From Mageeibacillus sp. UBA3708 (GTDB lineage: Bacteria; Bacillota; Clostridia; Saccharofermentanales; Saccharofermentanaceae), in contig DFIB01000121.1 of assembly GCA_002371375.1 (NCBI GenBank), positions 1 to 6,443 of the forward strand: a stretch of DNA of 6,443 bases, written 5' to 3'. Shown here in pieces: positions 1 through 6,292 of the stretch. The notes below the pieces were generated by a model. That model was not told the origin of the DNA. It was given only the letters and a program-made list of their open reading frames with translations, and ran no database searches. Both the position numbers and the translations under genes were made by a program. How positions within the stretch are numbered: position 1 is the stretch's first letter; each line of letters starts with the position of its first letter.

Positions 1-1217
1 GATCCTTCGATCAGGTTCATCTTCATTCTGCCGTCTTCGCACTTCTGCCAGTCGATCCTGACAGTCTCAACTCCCGTGAGTCTGCCATCACCGTCCCTGA
101 CAAAGCTCTTTACGGTCGTCTCATACACGCGGGGATCCTTCCCGAAGACGGCGATCGACTCCTCCTGACCGTAATCAGTCTTGAGTACCTTCGGCCATTC
201 GGGCCAGGGATTATTTTCTGCGCGCTCCTTTGGCGGCATAGGCATCATTTCGAGCTGCGTAACCGATTTGCAGCCATGCCTGATGCATGTTCCGACACAG
301 TCATTGCCTGTGTCACCGCCACCGATGATCACGACATCCTTATACTTGGAACTGATGTAATCGGTCTCCGTTATGTTGGCCGACAGCATCTTGCGTGTCG
401 TGGACGAGAGAAAATCAACAGCGAAATAAATGCCTTCCCCTTCTCTTCCCGGAGCATTGATATTACGCGGATTGCGTGATCCGCACGCCAGCACCACCGC
501 ATCATATCCGTCGATGATGCTCTGCGCCGTAACATCTTTTCCCACGTCGGTATTGAACCTGAATTCCACTCCCTCGGACTCCATGAGACTGATCCTTCTC
601 TGAATGATCCTTTTGTCGAGTTTCATGTTGGGAATACCATACATGAGAAGTCCGCCCGCCCTGTCGTCTCTCTCGAACACGGTCACGGAATGACCTCTCC
701 TGTTGAGCCAGTGTGCAGTGGACAGACCTGCAGGGCCTGAGCCTATCACGGCTACTCTCTTTCCGCTCTTTTTGGCGGGTATCTCGGGCTTTACATGACC
801 TGTCTTGAATCCTCTCTCGATTATCGCATGTTCGTTGTCGCGCACTGTCACGGCATCTCCGTTGAGGCCGCACGTGCATGCTTTCTCGCAGAGTGCCGGG
901 CACACTCTCGAAGTGAACTCCGGGAAAGGATTTGTCATTGTGAGCCTGTCGCACGCCTCATCCCAGAACCCCTTGTAGAGAAGGTCGTTCCAATCGGGAC
1001 AAAGATTGTTCAGAGGACATCCCGACACCATCCCGCAGATCGGCTTGCCGAACTGGCAGAAGGGCACACCGCAATCCATGCACCGTGCTGCCTGCTTCCT
1101 TCTCTCATCATCAGACAACGGTGTGTGGAATTCGTTGTATGACTTGATCCTCTCCATGGGATCCAGTCCGCTGTTTCCGACTCTTCCATATTCCATAAAA
1201 CCGCCTGTTTTACCCAT
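1..1217 (-). CDS. gltD: Glutamate synthase small subunit (NAD(P)H-dependent GOGAT, beta chain), partial
   Basis: This is the FAD- and NAD(P)H-binding subunit of glutamate synthase. It takes electrons from NAD(P)H and passes them through FAD and two [4Fe-4S] clusters to the large subunit in the cytoplasm. The 405 visible residues begin MGKTGGFMEYGRVG, the usual GltD opening. Cysteines 46, 49, 54 and 67 (CMDCGVPFC...GCPLNN) and 106, 110, 114 and 116 (CPALCEKACTC) are the expected cluster ligands. An FAD Rossmann motif, VAVIGSGPAGL, lies at 155-165, and an NAD(P)H Rossmann motif, VVIIGGGDTGNDC, at 295-307. The gene runs off the left edge, so the family length (about 470-490 aa) implies that roughly 70-85 C-terminal residues are missing. 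The ATG at 1217 is 5 nt past the gltB stop. A GGGTGAT ribosome binding site overlaps that stop, which indicates an operon and probably coupled translation. A start at Met8 is possible but has poorer support. Identity is secure from the motifs and the neighbour; I cannot tell NADPH from NADH. Confidence 0.97.
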   Translation of the reverse strand, partial: MGKTGGFMEYGRVGNSGLDPMERIKSYNEFHTPLSDDERRKQAARCMDCGVPFCQFGKPICGMVSGCPLNNLCPDWNDLLYKGFWDEACDRLTMTNPFPEFTSRVCPALCEKACTCGLNGDAVTVRDNEHAIIERGFKTGHVKPEIPAKKSGKRVAVIGSGPAGLSTAHWLNRRGHSVTVFERDDRAGGLLMYGIPNMKLDKRIIQRRISLMESEGVEFRFNTDVGKDVTAQSIIDGYDAVVLACGSRNPRNINAPGREGEGIYFAVDFLSSTTRKMLSANITETDYISSKYKDVVIIGGGDTGNDCVGTCIRHGCKSVTQLEMMPMPPKERAENNPWPEWPKVLKTDYGQEESIAVFGKDPRVYETTVKSFVRDGDGRLTGVETVRIDWQKCEDGRMKMNLIEG

Positions 1218-1222
1218 ATGGA

Positions 1223-4200
1223 TCACCCGTTTACCCTTTCCTGGAAAGCTCTGATCTTTGCTTCGTCCTCATCAAGACCTTCGCTCCTGTATTTCGCGAT
1301 CGCAGCCATCATCGCCTTGTAATCATGAGGCACGACCTTCTTAAACTTGTGCACATATTCGTCAAAGTTATTAAGGATCGTCTGACCAAGGTGTGACGAC
1401 GTCCTCCTGACATGCTCTTCTATCAGATCCTTCAATACCTTCCTGTCAGCTTCATCCGTGATCCTCGAGAACCCTACAAGAGACTTGTTGAGCTTGGTGT
1501 ACAGGTCATTCTCCTCATCGAGGACATACGCTATACCACCGCTCATTCCCGCAGCGAAATTCTTGCCCACCGTACCGAGTATTACCGCAACACCGCCGGT
1601 CATGTACTCGCATCCGTGGTCACCCACGCCCTCGCAGACGACCGTGGCACCGGAGTTTCTGACGCAGAATCTCTCGCCGGCCACACCGTTGATGAACGCC
1701 TTGCCTGACGTCGCACCAAAGAGCGCAACATTGCCCGCGATTATGTTCTCATCAGCTCTCAGCTTAAAATGCTCCGGTGCAGACAGACTTAATATTCCTC
1801 CCGACAATCCCTTGCCGAAATAATCGTTCGCATCTCCCTCCACATTGATCGTAAGTCCGTTGGGGATGAATGCACCGAAGCTCTGCCCTGCCGATCCCTT
1901 ACAATTGACCGTGAACAGATCATCTTCAAGAGTGTCGGCATACCGGCGCGATATCTCCGCGCCGAATAGCGTACCGACCGTCCTGTTGAGATTGGTTATG
2001 CTTATGTCCATGCTATGCCTGCTGCGCGACTCAAATGCCTGCGCAAATCCGGGGATTATCACGCTCTCGTCGATCGTCTTGCCGAGGTTGAAATCATAGA
2101 CATCCTCAGGATAGAAATGCTTCTTCACATCCGTCCTTCCGCTGTACGGATCTGACAGGATTATGCTCGTATCAATACCTGCAGGATGAGATCCTTCGGG
2201 GAAAGACTTCTTCCTGAGAAGGTCTGATCTTCCCACCAGCTCATCAATGCTCCTGATGCCGAGAGATGCCATGATCTCGCGCGTCTCCTGAGCTATGAAT
2301 GTCATGAAATTTATAACGTATTCCGGCTTGCCCTTGAACCTCTTCCTGAGCTCGGGGTTCTGCGTTGCAACGCCAACCGGACACGTATCGAGATTACATA
2401 CCCTCATCATGACGCACCCCATAGTGACGAGCGGTGCCGTTGCAAAACCGAATTCCTCCGCGCCGAGCATAGCCGCTATGACAACATCACGTCCCGTGAG
2501 AAGCTTTCCGTCAGCCTCTATGACGACCTTGGATCTCAGATTGTTCTGTATGAGTGTCTGGTGAGTCTCTGCAACACCCAGCTCCCATGGAAGTCCCGCA
2601 TTATGGATCGAGCTTGCAGGTGCTGCACCCGTACCTCCGTCATAGCCGGAGATCAGGACAACTCCCGCACCCGCCTTTGCAACACCCGATGCGATAGTAC
2701 CTACGCCCGATTCTGATACAAGCTTTACTGAGATCCTTGCATCCTTGTTGGCGTTCTTAAGATCGTAGATAAGCTGTGCCAGATCCTCAATAGAGTAGAT
2801 ATCATGATGAGGCGGAGGGGATATCAGCGCAACACCCGGAGTCGAATGACGTGTCTTGGCGATCCAGGGGTAGACTTTCTTGCCGGGCAGGTGTCCGCCC
2901 TCGCCTGGCTTTGCTCCCTGTGCCATCTTGATCTGAAGTTCTTTGGCGGAGATAAGGTATCTTGATGTTACTCCGAACCTTCCCGATGCGACCTGCTTGA
3001 TCGCCGAGCAGCGGTCTTCATCCGTACCCTTGGATGCGATCCTCTCGTGGTCTTCACCACCCTCGCCGCTGTTGCTCTTGCCGCCTAATCTGTTCATGGC
3101 GATCGCCATGCATTCATGTGCTTCTTTGGAGATCGAACCATATGACATTGCACCTGTCTTGAACCTCTTGACGATGCTCTCGACGGGCTCGACCTCATCG
3201 ATGCTTATGCCGCCGTTCTCGGGATAAATGAACTCCAGCGTACTCCTCAAAGTGACATGACGGTTCTCCCTGTTGATCACGCCCGAGAACTGCTTGAAGA
3301 GATCGTAATCACCCGACCTGGTTGCCTTCTGGAGAAGCAGGATCGACTCGGGATTGTACAGGTGGTCTTCCTTGTCTGAACGCGACTTATGCCATCCGTT
3401 GATGCGCAGCGAATCAGGTATCGTAAGATCTTCCGGATCGTATGCACTGTCATGAAGCCTTATGGTCCTGTCCTCTATATTCTTGAGCGTGATGCCACCG
3501 ACCCTGCTCGTGGTGTCGGGGAAATAAGCATCCATCAGCTCCTTGCCGATACCAAGAGCCTCGAAGATCTTCGAACCCTGATATGATTGTATCGTCGAGA
3601 TTCCCATCTTGGCGCTGATCTTGACTATGCCGTGCACGATCGCGGACGTGTAGGCCAGGCTCGCCTCCGTGTAGTCCTTATCGATCATTCCCGTGCTTAT
3701 AAGCTCGTGGATCGAATCGAAAGCGAGATACGGGTTGATCGCACTTGCGCCGAATCCCATGAGCGTCGCGAAATGGTGAACCTCACACGGCTCGCCCGAT
3801 TCCAGTATGATCGATATTGAAGTGTTCATTCTCGTCCTTACAAGGTAAGACTCCAGCGCCGCGACCGCCAAAAGCGACGGAATCGCGACATGCTCCCTGT
3901 CCACTCCCCTGTCTGTAAGTATCAGTATCGCGGCACCTTCCTCATGCGCTTTATCGGCCTGCCTGTAGAGATTATCTATTGCATCCTTGAGCGATGTTCC
4001 GCGCTCATAGAGCATGCTTATATCTCTTGTCTTGAGACCTTCAAGATCGGCATGCCTGATCTTCATAAGATCAATATTGGAGAGCACGGGATTGTTGATC
4101 TTGAGAACGCGGCAGTTCTCCTCTCTCTCTTCGAGGACATTGCCTGCGATGCCAAGGTAGACTGTCGTATCTGTTATTATCTCTTCTCTTATGGAGTCGA

Positions 4201-5788
4201 TCGGGGGATTCGTTACCTGAGCGAACTTCTGTTTGAAGAAATCGAACAGCGGCGGATCCTTCTCGGAGAGAGGAGGTACAGGGGAATCGACACCCATGGC
4301 AGCGGTCTCCTCGATGCCGTTAAGGCACATGGGGATCAGAGAATTCTTCAGATTGCCGTAGCTGTATCCGAAGGCCTTCTGCTGGATACGGAGCTCCTCT
4401 CCTCTTATGCGGATCGGCTTTTTATTCTCTTTCTGAAGTTCACTCAGGTTAACGAGCATCTGATCGAGCCATTCACCGTAAGGCTGCCTTCTCTCGAAGC
4501 CCTTCTTGAGTTCCTCATCGCTTATCAGCCTTCCCGAATGCGTGTCAGCCATGAGGATCTTGCCCGGGCGCAGACGGTCCTTCCTGAGGACTGTGTTCTC
4601 GTCCAGGTCGGACAGCGCTCCCACCTCGGAAGATATTATGAGAAGTCCGTCTTCGGTGATGTAATACCTTGACGGTCTCAATCCGTTGCGGTCGAGTGTG
4701 GCACCAAGGATATCGCCATCCGTAAAAATAATTGATGCGGGACCGTCCCACGGTTCCATCATCGTCGCATAATACTGATAGAAAGCTCTCCTCTCGCGGC
4801 TCATCGTCCCGATATGCTGCCAGGGCTCCGGGATCAGTACCGCCATGGCAAGTGCAAGCGGCATACCGCACATCTCCATGAACTCGAGAGTATTATCGAG
4901 CCTTGCCGAGTCGGAGCCGGTCACGTCCAGGAGCGGATAGATATCGTCGAGCCTGTCCTCGAGTACTGAAGAATGGAGAATATTCTCACGGCTGAGCATC
5001 TTGTTCATGTTGCCCGTGATCGTATTGATCTCGCCGTTGTGTACCATGATCCTGTTAGGATGTGATTTCTGCCAGCTGGGGTTCGTATTCGTCGAGAATC
5101 TCGAATGAACTATTCCAATCGCGGATACAAAATCCTCTTTGTTGAGATCTTCATAGAATGAGCGGAGCTGTCCCACCAGGAACATGCCTTTATAGACCAC
5201 TGTACGGCACGACAGCGAACAGACATATGTATTCTCATCCGCCTTCTCGAAGAGGCGTCTGGCTACATATAAGCGCCTGTCAAAGGCAAGATCCGTATCA
5301 GCATCCTCCGGCCTTGCTACAAATGCCTGCATTATCGTCGGCATCGTATCAAGAGCCTTGCTTCCGAGCACGCCGGGATTTACCGGAACCTTACGCCATC
5401 CGAGGAATGTCATCTTCTCTCTGCTGATGATCTCCTCGAAAGTCTTCATCGCCTTCTTATACAGCTCTTCCGTCTGCGGCATGAAGAACATTCCTATGCC
5501 GTAGGATCTCCTGCCGCCGAGGCTTATGCCGTCAGCTGCCGCTGCCTTTACAAAATAATCATGAGGGATCTGAAGAAGGATTCCTACACCGTCACCCGTC
5601 TTGCCCTCTGCGTCCCTGCCGGCACGGTGCTCAAGAGTCTCGACTATCTTGAGGGCTCCGTCAACAACTCTTCTCTCCTGCAGGCCGTTAATGTTGACTA
5701 CTGCGCCGATGCCGCAGTTATCATGCTCGAAAGCAGGATCATAAAGTCCCTGCGCCTTAAAGGGTTCGTTCACTCTGTAGTTGTCCAT
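1223..5788 (-). CDS. gltB: Glutamate synthase large subunit (GOGAT alpha chain)
   Basis: This is the large subunit of glutamate synthase. It hydrolyses glutamine, channels the ammonia to 2-oxoglutarate and reduces the imine to glutamate at FMN. The protein is 1521 aa, the normal family length. It has an N-terminal class-II amidotransferase domain (about 25-440) with the Ntn nucleophile Cys25 in DNCGIGAV and an HNGEINT substrate motif. Then come a central domain (about 480-770), an FMN-binding synthase domain (about 820-1210) with GGKSNSGEGGE at 902-912, and a [3Fe-4S] site with Cys1125, Cys1131 and Cys1136 in CVMMRVCNLDTCPVGVATQ. A C-terminal GXGXG beta-helix domain covers about 1270-1460. 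Cys25 implies removal of a 24-residue propeptide, as in the family. I chose the ATG at 5788 because AAGGGAG lies 11 nt upstream and the family-like sequence starts there. An in-frame ATG 53 codons further up would have to translate through the leader terminator. No frameshift or missing key residue was seen. gltD follows directly. Confidence 0.98.
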   Translation of the reverse strand: MDNYRVNEPFKAQGLYDPAFEHDNCGIGAVVNINGLQERRVVDGALKIVETLEHRAGRDAEGKTGDGVGILLQIPHDYFVKAAAADGISLGGRRSYGIGMFFMPQTEELYKKAMKTFEEIISREKMTFLGWRKVPVNPGVLGSKALDTMPTIMQAFVARPEDADTDLAFDRRLYVARRLFEKADENTYVCSLSCRTVVYKGMFLVGQLRSFYEDLNKEDFVSAIGIVHSRFSTNTNPSWQKSHPNRIMVHNGEINTITGNMNKMLSRENILHSSVLEDRLDDIYPLLDVTGSDSARLDNTLEFMEMCGMPLALAMAVLIPEPWQHIGTMSRERRAFYQYYATMMEPWDGPASIIFTDGDILGATLDRNGLRPSRYYITEDGLLIISSEVGALSDLDENTVLRKDRLRPGKILMADTHSGRLISDEELKKGFERRQPYGEWLDQMLVNLSELQKENKKPIRIRGEELRIQQKAFGYSYGNLKNSLIPMCLNGIEETAAMGVDSPVPPLSEKDPPLFDFFKQKFAQVTNPPIDSIREEIITDTTVYLGIAGNVLEEREENCRVLKINNPVLSNIDLMKIRHADLEGLKTRDISMLYERGTSLKDAIDNLYRQADKAHEEGAAILILTDRGVDREHVAIPSLLAVAALESYLVRTRMNTSISIILESGEPCEVHHFATLMGFGASAINPYLAFDSIHELISTGMIDKDYTEASLAYTSAIVHGIVKISAKMGISTIQSYQGSKIFEALGIGKELMDAYFPDTTSRVGGITLKNIEDRTIRLHDSAYDPEDLTIPDSLRINGWHKSRSDKEDHLYNPESILLLQKATRSGDYDLFKQFSGVINRENRHVTLRSTLEFIYPENGGISIDEVEPVESIVKRFKTGAMSYGSISKEAHECMAIAMNRLGGKSNSGEGGEDHERIASKGTDEDRCSAIKQVASGRFGVTSRYLISAKELQIKMAQGAKPGEGGHLPGKKVYPWIAKTRHSTPGVALISPPPHHDIYSIEDLAQLIYDLKNANKDARISVKLVSESGVGTIASGVAKAGAGVVLISGYDGGTGAAPASSIHNAGLPWELGVAETHQTLIQNNLRSKVVIEADGKLLTGRDVVIAAMLGAEEFGFATAPLVTMGCVMMRVCNLDTCPVGVATQNPELRKRFKGKPEYVINFMTFIAQETREIMASLGIRSIDELVGRSDLLRKKSFPEGSHPAGIDTSIILSDPYSGRTDVKKHFYPEDVYDFNLGKTIDESVIIPGFAQAFESRSRHSMDISITNLNRTVGTLFGAEISRRYADTLEDDLFTVNCKGSAGQSFGAFIPNGLTINVEGDANDYFGKGLSGGILSLSAPEHFKLRADENIIAGNVALFGATSGKAFINGVAGERFCVRNSGATVVCEGVGDHGCEYMTGGVAVILGTVGKNFAAGMSGGIAYVLDEENDLYTKLNKSLVGFSRITDEADRKVLKDLIEEHVRRTSSHLGQTILNNFDEYVHKFKKVVPHDYKAMMAAIAKYRSEGLDEDEAKIRAFQERVNG

Positions 5789-5799
5789 ACCGCTTATTA

Positions 5800-5806
5800 C
5801 TCCCTT
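5800..5806 (-). promoter_or_regulatory. Ribosome binding site of gltB
   Basis: On the minus strand AAGGGAG lies 11 nt before the ATG at 5788. The spacing is slightly long, but no other purine-rich site is near. It fixes the gltB start and sits only 8 nt after the U-tract of the leader terminator, leaving no room for a promoter in between. Confidence 0.8.
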
Positions 5807-5814
5807 CGAACAAC

Positions 5815-5859
5815 AAAAAAGACGCTTACCTTGCAGAGTGATCTCTGCAGATAAGCGTC
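5815..5859 (-). terminator. Intrinsic terminator in the gltB leader (likely attenuator)
   Basis: On the minus strand GACGCTTA (5859-5852) pairs perfectly with TAAGCGTC (5828-5821). Inside it TGCAGAG pairs with CTCTGCA around a 4-nt loop, separated from the outer stem by a small internal loop. The hairpin runs straight into six Ts (5820-5815). The plus strand has no T-run after the hairpin, so the terminator acts only towards gltB. It lies between the predicted promoter (5886-5914) and the ribosome binding site, so it must be bypassed for gltBD to be made. The signal that controls bypass is not evident, and I saw no clear antiterminator helix in the short leader of about 90 nt. Confidence 0.85.
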
Positions 5860-5885
5860 CTTGCCAGTTGTATTTAATTAGGTGA

Positions 5886-5914
5886 ATTATGCTACTGCGA
5901 TCCCGGATTGTCAA
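5886..5914 (-). promoter_or_regulatory. Predicted vegetative (SigA-type) promoter of gltBD
   Basis: On the minus strand a perfect -35 TTGACA (5914-5909) is followed by a 17-bp spacer and a -10 CATAAT (5891-5886), five of six to consensus. The start of transcription would be near 5879, giving a leader of about 90 nt that carries the terminator. The promoter lies inside the decayed toxin gene: the -10 box overlaps its stop codon region and the codons for a conserved His-Asn. There is no better promoter nearer to gltB. Transcription from here has not been shown. Confidence 0.75.
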
Positions 5915-6038
5915 TACCGGTATTCCCGTTCCTGCTGACGTCATCAATCAGTTTATTGATCCGGCTAAGAGTCTTCCTGTCTTCAGATTCCCAATAAACA
6001 CAATCTGCCCAACCGTTATCAGTAAACAGTTTATTCAT
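5886..6038 (-). pseudogene. Decayed YoeB/Txe-family toxin (RelE superfamily mRNA interferase)
   Basis: A 48-codon frame starts at the ATG at 6038 and stops at TAG 5894-5892. It contains ADCVYWESEDRKTL and SRINKLIDDVSRN, closely matching the N-terminal half of YoeB/Txe toxins, which cut mRNA at the ribosome (pattern WxDYxYWxxxDKKTxKRINxLIxDxxRxP). Against E. coli YoeB as I remember it, the alignment is ungapped to residue 51. The catalytic Glu46 is Gly here, the Lys before the conserved His-Asn is a stop codon (TAG), and the next codons read HNSPN then stop. The usual length is about 84 aa, so the C-terminal half with the catalytic Arg and His is gone or scrambled. The ATG has an AAGAGG-like site 6 nt upstream, so a short peptide could still be made, but activity is not expected. 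The call rests on motif memory, not a search. Confidence 0.8.
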
Positions 6039-6111
6039 CGCAGGCCTCTTTTAACTCATGTCGCTTTGCCCGGCCCTCCTCAAGCTGTTTCCTGTACGTC
6101 GATAATTTTGC
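6031..6111 (-). pseudogene. C-terminal remnant of a YefM/Phd-family antitoxin
   Basis: A 26-codon open stretch with no usable start codon ends YRKQLEEGRAKRHELKEACDE, stopping at TAA 6033-6031. The EEG-x(3)-RHELKE tail resembles the end of YefM/Phd antitoxins (typically ...GxxxxHELIE), the part that wraps the toxin. Its last codons, GAT GAA TAA, overlap the ATG of the toxin remnant by 8 nt, the usual overlap of such operons. An in-frame stop at 6114-6112 ends the similarity. Nothing resembling the N-terminal DNA-binding half of about 60 residues is visible further upstream, where the amt promoter now lies. On its own the match is weak; position and overlap with the toxin remnant make the call. 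Confidence 0.6.
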
Positions 6112-6128
6112 TTATCACAAAAAACCTG

Positions 6129-6157
6129 TTGACACACCTTTCAGCGAGTGCTAATAT
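6129..6157 (+). promoter_or_regulatory. Predicted vegetative promoter of the ammonium transporter gene
   Basis: A perfect -35 TTGACA (6129-6134), a 17-bp spacer and a -10 TAATAT (6152-6157, four of six) point towards amt. Transcription would begin near 6164, giving a leader of about 130 nt. An AT-rich stretch just upstream (about 6101-6124) could act as an UP element and includes the small inverted repeat GATAA-N6-TTATC (6101-6116). Confidence 0.7.
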
Positions 6158-6167
6158 TCCCACATGC

Positions 6168-6202
6168 AAAGGTGCAGTGAGAGTTTATCCCGCTGCACCT
6201 TT
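6168..6202 (+). other. Strong 5' hairpin in the amt leader RNA
   Basis: AAAGGTGCAG (6168-6177) pairs perfectly with CTGCACCTTT (6193-6202). A U-G and a G-C pair extend the stem, followed by an A/C mismatch and a short loop. It starts about 4 nt after the predicted transcription start. It has no T-run of terminator type after it. It may stabilise the 5' end or form part of a sensor with the terminator downstream. The pairing is seen in the sequence; the role is inferred. Confidence 0.6.
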
Positions 6203-6222
6203 ATCAATTTTATGCAGATGAT

Positions 6223-6271
6223 AAGAATCCGTCACAATGGTGTGATACCTTTGGGCGGATTCTTTTCTTTT
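6223..6271 (+). terminator. Intrinsic terminator in the amt leader (likely attenuator)
   Basis: AAGAATCCG (6223-6231) pairs perfectly with CGGATTCTT (6256-6264), followed by TTCTTTT. Within the loop a second small hairpin, TCAC-AATGGT-GTGA (6232-6245), can form. The T-run ends 7 nt before the AAGGAGG of amt, so no promoter fits between. Transcription from the predicted promoter must read through it, as in the gltB leader. On the minus strand no T-run follows the hairpin, so it works towards amt only. Confidence 0.8.
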
Positions 6272-6280
6272 GCAAAAGAA
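6265..6280 (+). repeat. 16-bp perfect palindrome joining terminator U-tract and ribosome binding site
   Basis: TTCTTTTGCAAAAGAA is its own reverse complement. As RNA it can fold into a 6-bp stem with a UGCA loop. Two further U-G pairs (6263-6264 with 6281-6282) would extend it into the ribosome binding site. It might mask that site when the terminator stem is open, or be a protein-binding palindrome in DNA; neither is established. Confidence 0.5.
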
Positions 6281-6285
6281 GGAGG
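6279..6285 (+). promoter_or_regulatory. Ribosome binding site of the ammonium transporter gene
   Basis: AAGGAGG, a full match to the anti-Shine-Dalgarno sequence, lies 7 nt before the ATG at 6293 and fixes the start. Its first two bases belong to the 16-bp palindrome, so its accessibility may depend on leader folding. Confidence 0.9.
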
Positions 6286-6292
6286 AATTGTT

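Noticed and set aside
502..954. A 150-codon minus-strand frame
   Set aside because: It is an Arg-rich shadow of gltD in another frame, with no family resemblance.
3890..4672. A 260-codon open frame antisense to gltB
   Set aside because: It lies wholly inside gltB on the opposite strand. The protein is not recognisable, and gltB explains the sequence completely.
5789..5880. A glutamine riboswitch, T-box or dual-hexaloop ANTAR target in the gltB leader
   Set aside because: The leader is only about 90 nt. The hairpin loop is a tetraloop without the A1/G4 pattern, and no T-box or riboswitch core sequence was seen.
5789..5947. A gltB start 53 codons upstream, at the ATG at 5947
   Set aside because: The extension is not GltB-like. 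It runs through the predicted promoter, the terminator and the ribosome binding site, and the family N-terminus begins at 5788.
6146..6154. GAGTGCTAA, identical to one half of a CIRCE (HrcA) operator
   Set aside because: The other half, TTAGCACTC at 9-nt spacing, is absent, and heat-shock control of amt is unlikely.
5889..6221. A 110-codon plus-strand frame in the intergenic region
   Set aside because: It is antisense to the toxin-antitoxin remnant and runs across the amt promoter and leader hairpin. It is not recognisable, and I saw no convincing ribosome binding site.
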